From CAWBXL01 sp963837365 (GTDB taxonomy: Bacteria > Acidobacteriota > Terriglobia > Terriglobales > Acidobacteriaceae), in contig CAWIMW010000002.1 in assembly GCA_963837365.1 (NCBI GenBank), forward strand, positions 186,001 to 250,000: DNA of 64,000 bases, in the 5' to 3' direction. Shown here in pieces: positions 48,321 to 56,751 of this stretch; position 1 is the stretch's first letter; each line of letters begins with the position of its first letter. Position numbers and translations under genes: made by a program. The notes under the pieces were generated by a model that was not told the origin of the DNA, made no database searches, and was given only the letters and a program-made list of their open reading frames with translations.

Positions 48321-50011
48321 ATCGTCGTTCTTTTTTGCTGGGTACCGGAAGTCTTGTTTCCGCCGCTTATTTCGGTATTTTTGACGCGTCAGCTGCTGCC
48401 GCCAATCCCGGCTTCCGTTTCGTAGATGTGACCTCACCATCGGGCCTACAGTTCCAGCACAACAGCGGCGCATTCGGCGGCAAATTTCTGCCGGAGACTT
48501 TGGGCTCAGGCGGCGCGTTTCTGGACTATGACGCCGATGGCTGGCAGGACATCCTGCTGATCAACGGCACTGACTGGCCCGGACACAAACGCGGAAGAAG
48601 TACTCTCCGTCTTTACCGCAACAACCGCGATGGAACATTTACCGACGTCACCCGCAAAGCCGGTCTTGATGTTGAGATGTACGGCATGGGAGTTACCGTC
48701 GGCGACTACAACAACGACGGCTTCCCTGACATCTTCATCAGCTGCGTCGGCCAGAGCCACCTGTTTAAGAACACAGGCAAAGGGACTTTTGTGGATGTAA
48801 CCAAGGCCAGCGGCCTCGGCGTCCATGAGGGATTCAGCACATCCGCCCTATGGTTTGACTACGATCGGGATGGACTGCTCGATCTATTCGTGTGCAACTA
48901 CGTAAAGTGGTCTCCTGAACACGACGTATTTTGCAGCCTCGACGGAAAACATAAGTCGTACTGCACGCCCGAAGCATACCGCGGGGACACTTGCTGGCTG
49001 TTTCACAATCGCGGGAATGGCACTTTCGAAGACGTCACCGCTACCAGCGGCATATTCGACAGCAGCTCAAAATCCCTGGGCGTGGCCATGTTCGATTACG
49101 ACCGCGATGGCTGGCCCGATTTGCTGGTCGCTAATGACACTCAACCCAACAAACTGTACCGCAATCAGCAGAATGGAAAGTTTAAAGATGTCGCGGTTGA
49201 AGCGGGCCTGGCTTACAGCACCGAAGGCAAGCCGCGCGCCGGTATGGGTGTGGACATTGGCGATTTTGAAAATGCCGGCGTCGCCGGTATTGCCATCACC
49301 AACTTTGACAACGAAATGATTGGGCTATACCGCTCTTCCGGCAAACAGGACTATACCGATGTGGCCACCCAGAATGGGGTTGGTCTGGCGTCCAAAGACA
49401 AACTGGGGTTCGGCTGCGCATTTTTCGATGTCAATCTGGATGGCTTCCTCGACCTGGCTGTGGCCAATGGCCACATTGATGAAACCGTTCGCAACATCCG
49501 CGGTAATGTCGGGTACGCTCAGGCGCCGGAGTTGTTTCTCAATGACGGCCATGGAAAATTTACCGATGTAGCGTCGTCCGTCGGCGGGGGCTATGAAAGC
49601 CCCAAAGTCGGACGCGGTCTTGCCTACGGCGATTTCGATCGCGACGGCGACCAGGATCTGCTGCTCACCACCAACAATGGCCCCGCGTATCTTTACCGCA
49701 ACGACCAACTTTCCGGCAACCACAGCTTGCGTGTGCGCCTCCAGGGCACAAAATCGAACCGCGATGCCATCGGAGCCAACGTACGAATCTTCTATGCCGG
49801 CGCAAGTCAATCCCGCATGGTGAAAGCTGGCTCAAGCTACCTTTCCCAATCCGAGCTTCCCCTAACCTTCGGATTGGGGAAAACCGACACCGTAGACCGC
49901 ATGGTGGTGGAGTGGCCGAGCGGCAGAACCGAAGAATTCAAGAATCTTAAGCCGGGGCGCGCCTATGAGTGCCTGGAAACAAAGGGGTTAACCCAGCTCT
50001 CCGGTTTCTAG
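48317..50011 (+). CDS. Exported FG-GAP repeat protein with ASPIC/UnbV domain
   Basis: A 564-residue protein beginning with a twin-arginine-like signal (NRRSFLLGTGSLVSAAYFG). At least five FG-GAP/VCBS repeats follow, with calcium-binding-like DYDADGWQDILLIN, GDYNNDGFPDIFIS, DYDRDGLLDLFVCN and DFDRDGDQDLLLT. The C-terminus is an ASPIC/UnbV domain (VKAGSSYLSQSELPLTFGLG, VDRMVVEWPSGRTEEF). Such proteins are abundant in Acidobacteriota; they are predicted to fold as propellers outside the cytoplasm, with unknown ligand. Translationally coupled to the two-component genes. Confidence 0.88.
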   Translation: MNRRSFLLGTGSLVSAAYFGIFDASAAAANPGFRFVDVTSPSGLQFQHNSGAFGGKFLPETLGSGGAFLDYDADGWQDILLINGTDWPGHKRGRSTLRLYRNNRDGTFTDVTRKAGLDVEMYGMGVTVGDYNNDGFPDIFISCVGQSHLFKNTGKGTFVDVTKASGLGVHEGFSTSALWFDYDRDGLLDLFVCNYVKWSPEHDVFCSLDGKHKSYCTPEAYRGDTCWLFHNRGNGTFEDVTATSGIFDSSSKSLGVAMFDYDRDGWPDLLVANDTQPNKLYRNQQNGKFKDVAVEAGLAYSTEGKPRAGMGVDIGDFENAGVAGIAITNFDNEMIGLYRSSGKQDYTDVATQNGVGLASKDKLGFGCAFFDVNLDGFLDLAVANGHIDETVRNIRGNVGYAQAPELFLNDGHGKFTDVASSVGGGYESPKVGRGLAYGDFDRDGDQDLLLTTNNGPAYLYRNDQLSGNHSLRVRLQGTKSNRDAIGANVRIFYAGASQSRMVKAGSSYLSQSELPLTFGLGKTDTVDRMVVEWPSGRTEEFKNLKPGRAYECLETKGLTQLSGF

Positions 50012-50115
50012 TAGTTTTCTACGATTGTGCAGATTTCCGCTTCGTCCTAATCTAATGCCATAATTTGATCCTCATACATGGCTCCTCCGGCCAGTAATCT
50101 GAGGAACCCCACAGA

Positions 50116-50152
50116 GGGCAGGTGCGCAACGGTCACCTGCCCTATATTTTTT
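50116..50152 (+). terminator. Intrinsic terminator after the ASPIC gene
   Basis: GGGCAGGTG (50116-50124) and CACCTGCCC (50134-50142) form a perfect 9-bp stem with a 9-nt loop, followed by TATATTTTTT. A strong candidate terminator for the kinase-regulator-ASPIC operon. Confidence 0.85.
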
Positions 50153-50234
50153 GCTCCGCTAACACCTACACCTGCTCTATGCGTCTAACAAGCTAGTACT
50201 TGATGGATGTGGAGCGTACTGCCCGCCTTTAGCC

Positions 50235-50240
50235 TATAAT
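50235..50240 (+). promoter_or_regulatory. Candidate -10 box for the HtrA gene
   Basis: A perfect TATAAT lies 36 nt upstream of the HtrA ATG, downstream of the previous terminator. There is no good -35 at the right spacing (GAGCGT), so it may depend on an activator or not be real. Confidence 0.35.
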
Positions 50241-50276
50241 TTAAGATTCATAACCAGACATGGAGGAAGTCATCTT

Positions 50277-51848
50277 ATGGATTTGCGCGTGAGCGCTTTG
50301 TGGACACGATTTCGGGCCAACCGCCTGGCATCCATTCTTACAATTCTGGCCACTTTGGCGGTTGGGATTCTGATTGGGACGGTAGTTTCTTCCGGGGTGA
50401 AGGGCCAGGAGTCGAAGAAGATCACTGACGCCACACCGCTCACCATGCCATCTCCGCAGCAACTGTCCAATCAGTTCTCGCAGATTGCCAGCAAGCTGGA
50501 GCCGAGCGTCGTCAACATCAACACTGAGTCCATCATTAAGTCTCCGCATCGTCGGCGCGGACAACAACCATCGGACCCTGATCAGAGTCCGTTCGATGAT
50601 TTCTTCGACCGCTTTTTTGGCGGCCAGGGTGGAGATGGCGGCGATATCCACCAGCGCTCGCTCGGGTCTGGTGTGATTGTTGATCCCAAAGGTTACATTG
50701 TTACCAATCGGCACGTGGTTGAGAAGGCCGACCGTATTCGGGTGCGATTGCAAGATGATCCGCCCAGCGTGCTGCACGACGCCAAGGTGATCGGCATGGA
50801 CCAGGAAACTGATCTTGCCGTTATCAAGATTGAATCCAGCAGCCCCTTGCCCGTAGCCAAACTCGGCAATTCGGACAGTATGCAGGTGGGTGATTGGGTG
50901 CTGGCAATCGGCAGCCCATTTGGCCTGCAAGCTACGGTGACCGCCGGCATCGTATCCGCCAAGGGCCGCAATATTGTGCCCGGCCGACAGTTCCAAACCT
51001 TCATTCAGACTGATGCGGCTATAAACCCTGGTAACTCCGGCGGGCCATTGGTCAACATGGCAGGTGAAGTAATTGGAATCAATACCGCCATCCTCACCGA
51101 TACCAACGCTTACGCTGGCGTTGGATTTGCGCTGCCGTCATCTACCATCCGCGACGTGTACAACGCAATCGTGTTTAACCCGGACCACCGTGTTGCCCGC
51201 GGTTCCATTGGCATCATGTTTACCGCGCAAGAGAACCCGGCCATTGCGCGAGTGTATGGGGTCAAGGGCGGAGTGACCGTTTCCAACGTAGTCGCAGGGA
51301 GTCCGGCCGATCAGGCTGGCCTCAAAGTTGGTGACACGATTACTACCGTAGATGGTAAGGCAGTAAAGAACGGCGATGAATTGGTGGCTGACATTGCCAG
51401 CCGCAAACCGGGATCCAAGGTAAGTCTGGGATATGTCCGCAACAACAACAAGCAAGAGGCTTCTGTCACCGTGGCCGACCGCGCCAAGTTGTTTGCCGCC
51501 CGCCTCGGAGACGATGACGAAGGCGAAGAAGACTCCGGTCCGAAAGAAACCAAGTTAGGCATCACCGTACAAAACGTAACTGCCGAGATCGCCGAACGGT
51601 TGGATATCCCCGCCAACAAAGGCGTCATCGTCCAGGATGTGAAAGCAAGTTCCTTTGCAGACGATATCGGAGTGGCCCGGGGCGATGTAATCCTCGAAGT
51701 CAACCGCCAGACCGTGAATACCGTGGAAGAATTCAACCGCATGCAGGCCGGACTCAAGAGCGGGCAGGATGTAGTTTTCCTGGTCCGTCAACGTGGCGGT
51801 GGCCGTCAGGGCAACGGCACCATCTTTTTGGCCGGAACCCTTCCGTAA
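50277..51848 (+). CDS. Do-like periplasmic serine protease (HtrA/DegP family)
   Basis: A 523-residue protein with an N-terminal membrane anchor or signal (ASILTILATLAVGILIGTVV, about 18-37), a trypsin-like domain with triad His146 (TNRHVVEKA), Asp179 (QETDLAVIK) and Ser254 (NPGNSGGPLVNM), and two PDZ domains (starting about 300, GSPADQAGLKVGDTI; and about 430, DIGVARGDVILEVN). Degrades or refolds damaged envelope proteins. Start ATG is preceded by TGGAGGAAG. It has its own terminator downstream. Confidence 0.93.
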   Translation: MDLRVSALWTRFRANRLASILTILATLAVGILIGTVVSSGVKGQESKKITDATPLTMPSPQQLSNQFSQIASKLEPSVVNINTESIIKSPHRRRGQQPSDPDQSPFDDFFDRFFGGQGGDGGDIHQRSLGSGVIVDPKGYIVTNRHVVEKADRIRVRLQDDPPSVLHDAKVIGMDQETDLAVIKIESSSPLPVAKLGNSDSMQVGDWVLAIGSPFGLQATVTAGIVSAKGRNIVPGRQFQTFIQTDAAINPGNSGGPLVNMAGEVIGINTAILTDTNAYAGVGFALPSSTIRDVYNAIVFNPDHRVARGSIGIMFTAQENPAIARVYGVKGGVTVSNVVAGSPADQAGLKVGDTITTVDGKAVKNGDELVADIASRKPGSKVSLGYVRNNNKQEASVTVADRAKLFAARLGDDDEGEEDSGPKETKLGITVQNVTAEIAERLDIPANKGVIVQDVKASSFADDIGVARGDVILEVNRQTVNTVEEFNRMQAGLKSGQDVVFLVRQRGGGRQGNGTIFLAGTLP

Positions 51849-51870
51849 CCTGCGTACGCAAGATTAAGCT

Positions 51871-51918
51871 GGCACTGAAAAGCTCGATCAGAGATCATTT
51901 TCAGTGCCGGTTTTTTTT
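51871..51918 (+). terminator. Intrinsic terminator after the HtrA gene
   Basis: GGCACTGAAAA (51871-51881) and TTTTCAGTGCC (51898-51908) form an 11-bp stem with a 16-nt loop, followed by GG and eight T. A strong rho-independent terminator. Confidence 0.9.
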
Positions 51919-51930
51919 AGGGCATTCACA

Positions 51931-52368
51931 ATGAATGCGAATGGTTGCAGAATCGGGATGTTATGGCTCGCAGGGATTGCTCTGCTGGCGGGAACAGCCG
52001 TGTCTTCCGCGCAATCCTCCAGTTCAACCACCAAGAAAACTATCAGCCATAAATCGCACCGCAGACACCGTCCGCGTGGCCAGCAGAAGATGGACGCGAA
52101 ACGTGCGCGGGAAATTCAGGATGCTTTGGTGCGCGAGCACTACCTCAAAAAGGCCACAGGAAAGTGGGACGTGACCACCCAGCAAGCCTTGAAGAAATAT
52201 CAAGCCGACAACGGGTGGCAGAGTAAAGTCGTCCCCGACTCCCGCGCGCTCATCAAACTGGGACTCGGCCCCGACAACGACCACCTCCTAAATCCGGAGA
52301 GTGCGATGACCTCACTTCCTCCGGCAACACCTGCCACATCAGATCCGCCCGCCGATCCCAAAAAATAA
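51931..52368 (+). CDS. Exported peptidoglycan-binding-like protein
   Basis: A 145-residue protein starting at ATG 51931; an upstream in-frame GTG lies inside the terminator stem and is rejected. A signal segment (GMLWLAGIALLAGTAVSSAQ) is followed by a basic Ser/Thr/His/Arg linker and a PG_binding_1-like three-helix domain (RAREIQDALVREHYLKKATG, WDVTTQQALKKYQADNGW), then a Pro-rich tail. Probably binds cell wall; no enzymatic domain. Confidence 0.7.
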   Translation: MNANGCRIGMLWLAGIALLAGTAVSSAQSSSSTTKKTISHKSHRRHRPRGQQKMDAKRAREIQDALVREHYLKKATGKWDVTTQQALKKYQADNGWQSKVVPDSRALIKLGLGPDNDHLLNPESAMTSLPPATPATSDPPADPKK

Positions 52369-52401
52369 CTGAGAACCGGAAACCGTGAACTGAGATCTGA
52401 T

Positions 52402-53139
52402 CTACTTCCTTCCTACCGGGTCGGGGAAATAAGGCAAAGGCATACCAGTGATAACAGCCCGGGGATTGTCATCCACCAGTGCCTTAGCAACATCAGCCCC
52501 ACACATCTCCGCAACTTCTTTACGCGCAGAGGAAAGCACTGGCACGCGATGCTTGGCGTCATGCGCATCGGTAGCCAGAAAATGCACGGCATCCCGCTCC
52601 AGTAGCCAAGTGGCAATGCGCCACGCGCGCTCACCCCAAAACCCGGTGATGGCAGAAGCTGTGACCTGGACCGCGCATCCTAATTCGACCCACTTCAAAA
52701 CTCGCTGCGGATTCTGCTGCAAAATCGGATTACGTTCGGGGTGAGTGATGATCGGGCGGATTTCTTTATCGCCTAACTTGGTGAAGTATTCCTCGATCTG
52801 CGCGGGAATGCTGTAGTTGCTCAACTCGACTAACAAATAACGTCCACCCTCAATGCAATACCAGTCAGGACGGACCAAAGCATCCTGCACGTTTTCGTAG
52901 GAGAGGTGAAAGTCACAGCCCAGGCTGAGTCGCGGCTTTCCACCGGTGAGCGCTCGCAGTTCATCGAGCTGTTTTTGGAGATACTCCCGATCATACTTGT
53001 AGCGGTCATTGGCATGGGGCGTGGCCACCACGTGCTCAATGCCATCCGCAGCTGCCATGCGGCACATTTCTTGAGAAATTTCCCAGGACTTGGCGCCATC
53101 GTCCACTTCGGCAAGGATGTGACTGTGAATATCTATCAC
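52402..53139 (-). CDS. CpsB/YwqE-like PHP-domain phosphatase
   Basis: A 245-residue protein of the PHP-type tyrosine phosphatase family. Metal-binding motifs are visible: DIHSHILAEVDDGAKS at the N-terminus, VATPHAND, GCDFHLSYEN, PIITHPERN and LATDAHDAKHR. In other bacteria CpsB/CapC enzymes dephosphorylate bacterial tyrosine kinases controlling polysaccharide export. No partner kinase is in the window. It lies 98 nt after the desulfurase gene, same strand. Confidence 0.88.
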   Translation of the reverse strand: MIDIHSHILAEVDDGAKSWEISQEMCRMAAADGIEHVVATPHANDRYKYDREYLQKQLDELRALTGGKPRLSLGCDFHLSYENVQDALVRPDWYCIEGGRYLLVELSNYSIPAQIEEYFTKLGDKEIRPIITHPERNPILQQNPQRVLKWVELGCAVQVTASAITGFWGERAWRIATWLLERDAVHFLATDAHDAKHRVPVLSSARKEVAEMCGADVAKALVDDNPRAVITGMPLPYFPDPVGRK

Positions 53140-53237
53140 GAAAGAGTGGCTCCGGCGGTTATAGGCAATTTAAGCAGATTTCCGGTTGAATTTCTGAATT
53201 TCTTTGCGGCCTCTGCGGCAGTTGCACTGAAAGAAAA

Positions 53238-55292
53238 TCAAGCCTTGCCCTGTGACGCCTGGATTCGTAGCAAGGCCGCCACGAGTGCGTCTATATCCTC
53301 GCGGGTGTTGTACAGAGCCAGTGACGGGCGAACGGTTTTCTCCAGCCCGAAGCGGCGCAGGATGGGCTGAGCGCAATGATGGCCGGAACGGACTGCGATG
53401 GCCTCCTGATCAAGCGCTTTGCCGACTTCCTCCGGGGGAACGTCATCGAGAACAAAAGACAGCACTCCCGCCTTCTCTTTGGCTGTGCCAATCAAGCGCA
53501 GGCCGGGCACGCTAAGCAATCCTTCTGTCCCGTACTCCAGAAGCTCGTGCTCGTAGCGGGCGATGTTCTCCATGCCAATTTCTTCGAGGTAATCGAGCGC
53601 AGCACCGAGACCCACCGCGTCGGCGATGTTGCCGGTCCCCGCTTCAAATCGGGCTGGAGCTGCCTGATACGTAGTCTTCTCAAAGGTCACATCGGCAATC
53701 ATGTTGCCGCCACCCTGCCACGGCGGTGTGTTGTCGAGAATGTCGGCCTTCCCGAAGACCACTCCGATTCCGGTGGGGGCGAAAATCTTGTGGCCAGAGA
53801 AGACCAGGAAATCACAGTCGAGTGCCTGCACATCCGCGCCCAGATGTGCGACCGACTGTGCCGCATCCAGCATCACCTTCGCGCCGTGACGGTGCGCCAT
53901 TTCGATCATCTGCTTGGCCGGAGTGATCGTTCCCAATGCGTTCGAGATCTGGCTGAAGGAAACAATCCGCGTGCGCGGCCCCAGTAGTTTTTCGTACTCT
54001 TCGAGAATCACCTGCCCATCGTTGTCCACCGGAGCAACCCGCAAACGCGCTCCCTTTTCCGCAGCCAATTGCTGCCAGGGAACGATATTGGCGTGGTGCT
54101 CGAGCCAGGTAATTACGATTTCATCGTCTTTTTGAACGTTGCGGCGGCCCCAGCTCTTGGCGATCAGGTTGATGCCTTCAGTCGCCCCACGAACAAAGAC
54201 GATTTCGCGAGTTGAACCCGCATTGAGGAACCGGCGCACCTTCTCTCGTGCTCCTTCGTAGGCATCGGTCGCCCGAGCCGCCAAAGTATGTGCCGCGCGA
54301 TGAATGTTGGAATTCTCGTGCTGGTAAAACTCGGAAAGGCGGTCAATTACCACCTTCGGCTTCTGCGTGGTTGCTGCGTTGTCGAGCCAAACTAATTGCT
54401 TCCCGTTGATGCGCTCTTGCAGGATGGGAAAATCGCGCTTGATCACATGGGGATCAAACGTGCGCTTCGAGTAGCCGATACTCGGAACCAACTCCGGGCG
54501 GAAGTCGAATGAATCCAGTTTGGGCTCAGCGGCGATTGGCGCTTTAGCGCCATCACTTAGTGGCAAATTCGCACCCTGGATCTCGGGTGCCGGAGCGGGT
54601 TGAGCAGCCGGCCCAGGCGAAGGCATCGTCGGAATCGCAGGTGCAGACTGGGCCCCTGGAACGCTCGCGAACGAAAACAGGTCGTTTACCGCCGGAAATG
54701 AAGGTGTGCCGGCCAGCGGCGAATTCTTTGCCGCCTCTAGAAAATAGGCAGTCGCCCCTGGCACTGCCGGAGGGTTTGCAGAACTATAAGCCGGTGTTCT
54801 CAGGGGCGTGACATCGCTTAACGAAGCGGGGATGGCACTCAGCTCAGCCTCGCTCAATGAAGGAGCAGGAAACGCCGGGACACCGGGAGAAGTTTGCGCC
54901 CCCGGCACGCCAGGGAAAGAAATAAGTTGGGCAGCCGAAGGATAAGCCGGAGTCGCCGTTTGCGACGCGGGAATCTCTTTTCCCAGGAAATACAGCGGCG
55001 CATCCGGCGCTGCGCTCGCAGGGAAACTGGTTGCGGTTGGAGAAGGAATACTGGCAACTGCCGGAATGCTGGGCGCAACCGGGGAGACCGGAACACTTGC
55101 TCCGCCAGCAGGCATCGGCGGCTCTGCCGGTACCGGCACGGTCGGAACTCGCGGCGCGGACGGCAGCGCGGAAAAGAACTCATTGGCAAGCCGGGCAATC
55201 ACGGCCGGATCAATTGCGCCTTGCCAGTCCGGGACCTTGCCAACGTCATCCGCAGCCGGAACACTCACAGAGCCCGGGTCACTTGTATTCAT
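53238..55292 (-). CDS. SufS-type cysteine desulfurase with encapsulin cargo-loading extension
   Basis: A 684-residue protein. Residues 279-684 are a group II (SufS/CsdA-like) PLP-dependent cysteine desulfurase: VWLDNAATTQKP, TWLEHHANIVPWQ, Lys502 in FSGHKIFAPTG for PLP, and Cys640 in RSGHHCAQP as persulfide carrier. Residues 1-278 are a Pro/Ala/Ser-rich, apparently disordered extension with a helix DPAVIARLANEFFSALP (28-44) and a two-fold repeat (about 100-145 and 182-227) centred on YFL...SF...VPGAQ. Such extensions load desulfurase into Family 2A encapsulins. Start ATG 55290-55292 overlaps the shell gene by 14 nt, so the two are translationally coupled. Confidence 0.93.
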   Translation of the reverse strand: MNTSDPGSVSVPAADDVGKVPDWQGAIDPAVIARLANEFFSALPSAPRVPTVPVPAEPPMPAGGASVPVSPVAPSIPAVASIPSPTATSFPASAAPDAPLYFLGKEIPASQTATPAYPSAAQLISFPGVPGAQTSPGVPAFPAPSLSEAELSAIPASLSDVTPLRTPAYSSANPPAVPGATAYFLEAAKNSPLAGTPSFPAVNDLFSFASVPGAQSAPAIPTMPSPGPAAQPAPAPEIQGANLPLSDGAKAPIAAEPKLDSFDFRPELVPSIGYSKRTFDPHVIKRDFPILQERINGKQLVWLDNAATTQKPKVVIDRLSEFYQHENSNIHRAAHTLAARATDAYEGAREKVRRFLNAGSTREIVFVRGATEGINLIAKSWGRRNVQKDDEIVITWLEHHANIVPWQQLAAEKGARLRVAPVDNDGQVILEEYEKLLGPRTRIVSFSQISNALGTITPAKQMIEMAHRHGAKVMLDAAQSVAHLGADVQALDCDFLVFSGHKIFAPTGIGVVFGKADILDNTPPWQGGGNMIADVTFEKTTYQAAPARFEAGTGNIADAVGLGAALDYLEEIGMENIARYEHELLEYGTEGLLSVPGLRLIGTAKEKAGVLSFVLDDVPPEEVGKALDQEAIAVRSGHHCAQPILRRFGLEKTVRPSLALYNTREDIDALVAALLRIQASQGKA

Positions 55293-56202
55293 GGTACTGG
55301 TCCACACTAACGTTCTCGAGTACGCCGAGAGCATCCTCGGTGAGCACTGCCAACGAGCAATATAAAGAAATCAGATACGAAGCAACCGCGCGGTGATTAA
55401 TCCCCATGAAACGGACCGAGAGGCTGGGCATGACTTCTCCCGGAATTCCCGGCTGGAACAGTCCGACTACACCCTGCTTCTTCTCTCCTGTACGCAGCAA
55501 CAGGATGTTGGTCTTGTCTGCTTTAACACCTAATTTGTCAGTCGGCACAATCGGGATGCCCCGCCAGGTTACAAATGGCGAACCAAAAATATTGACGGTC
55601 GGCGGAGGCACTCCCCTCCGCGTGCACTCGCGTCCAAAAGCAGCAATGGCGCGGGGATGGGCCAGGAAAAACGCCGGTTCCTTCCATACCTTGGAGATCA
55701 ACTCATCCAAATCGTCGGGAGTCGGTGCGCCCTTACGGGTCTTGATCCGCATCGAAGGATCAACGTTATTCAGCAACCCATACCCCGAGTTGTTGATGAG
55801 TTCGCTCTCCTGTTTCTCTTTCACCCTCTCGATGATCAGCCGCAATTGTTCTTTGATCTGATCGTGGGGAGAGCGGTACATATCGGAAATGCGCGTCTGG
55901 AGATCGAGGACGGTTGTTACCGCGCACAAGGTGTGTTCGCGCGGCTTTTCTTCGTACTCCACGTATATCTCGGGCAAATCAACCTCTTGACCCGGACTGC
56001 ACTCGACGGTGCGGGTCCCTGGCGTGGATGGCACGACTTTGTTCACACGATACGTGCCAGCCTCGACCGGCACCCATTGCAGAAATGGCACCAGCCAACG
56101 CGGCGTAATCTCCGTCATCATCGGAGCAGTTTTGGTTACGTTGGCAAGTTGCTGTGCCTGGAGTTCGCTCAAAGTATGTCGTGCGGCAGGTTTTTCGGGC
56201 AT
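55279..56202 (-). CDS. Family 2A encapsulin shell protein (SrpI/MMP-I-like)
   Basis: A 307-residue protein matching the Family 2A encapsulin group, to which cyanobacterial SrpI and the 307-residue mycobacterial major membrane protein I belong. Recognised from ARHTLSELQAQQLANVTKTA, MMTEITPRWLVPFLQWVPVE, GTYRVNKVV and the C-terminal GEVMPSLSVRFMGINHRAVA and SYLISLYCSLAVL. The family has the HK97 capsid fold and self-assembles into a nanocompartment. Start ATG 56202 has GAGGAC about 8 nt upstream. The gene directly downstream encodes the typical cargo, a cysteine desulfurase. Family assignment is from recognised sequence, not from a search. Confidence 0.9.
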   Translation of the reverse strand: MPEKPAARHTLSELQAQQLANVTKTAPMMTEITPRWLVPFLQWVPVEAGTYRVNKVVPSTPGTRTVECSPGQEVDLPEIYVEYEEKPREHTLCAVTTVLDLQTRISDMYRSPHDQIKEQLRLIIERVKEKQESELINNSGYGLLNNVDPSMRIKTRKGAPTPDDLDELISKVWKEPAFFLAHPRAIAAFGRECTRRGVPPPTVNIFGSPFVTWRGIPIVPTDKLGVKADKTNILLLRTGEKKQGVVGLFQPGIPGEVMPSLSVRFMGINHRAVASYLISLYCSLAVLTEDALGVLENVSVDQYHEYK

Positions 56203-56327
56203 CGTGAGTCCTCAGTTTTGAATGGAACTAAAAAGTCTAACACTAAAATCCGTGCAGAACCGCCCACCCAGCCTGGACGCAAAGGATACGCAGAGTTCGC
56301 AGAGGAAGACATTCAAGAGCGGAAAGT

Positions 56328-56741
56328 TTAGCGGTGGACGAAGAAATAAAAACTTACGTAGAAAAGTTGCACGATCGTGTTGGCAATAATGATGTAGGTG
56401 GCAATCTCGATCCGCCGGAAAGAGTCGTTCGTGCTTTTCAACAATGTGGTCATTTGCTGCGTGGCCTCGTGAAACTTGTCCGTCGAAACACTCAACTGCT
56501 CAGTGCAAACCTTCATCTTGTCCAGCACGCGCGAGGTCTCGGTCGAAGACGAGGCAGTCCGTTCCGCATTGCGGATTTCCAGCTCTATCTTGCAGGCGGC
56601 CCACCACGGGCTTCCCGGAGGATTGTCGTACATCCGGTGGCGGATTTCATCGTATGGACGCCCCCGCAAAAGCTGCACCAGCGCTTCAATCGTCGCTGGA
56701 GTTTTTGCATCGGCGGCGTGTTTTGTCCCTACAGATTCCAA
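56328..56741 (-). CDS. Hypothetical C-terminally membrane-anchored protein
   Basis: A 137-residue protein: N-terminal half with LVQLLRGRPYDEIRHRMYDN and PGSPWWAACKIELEIRN, a coiled-coil-like middle (VLDKMKVCTEQLSVSTDKFH, TTLLKSTNDSFRRIE), and one C-terminal membrane segment (IATYIIIANTIVQLFYVSFY). No family recognised. Same strand as the encapsulin gene, ending 125 nt before it, and 10 nt after the next upstream gene. The gap carries ACGCAAAGGATACGCAGAG, similar to dispersed CGCAAAG-type elements. Confidence 0.6.
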   Translation of the reverse strand: MESVGTKHAADAKTPATIEALVQLLRGRPYDEIRHRMYDNPPGSPWWAACKIELEIRNAERTASSSTETSRVLDKMKVCTEQLSVSTDKFHEATQQMTTLLKSTNDSFRRIEIATYIIIANTIVQLFYVSFYFFVHR

Positions 56742-56751
56742 CTGCCCTCCG

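Noticed and set aside
51904..51930. An upstream GTG start for the peptidoglycan-binding-like gene
   Set aside because: It lies inside the stem of the HtrA terminator; ATG 51931 gives a proper signal peptide.
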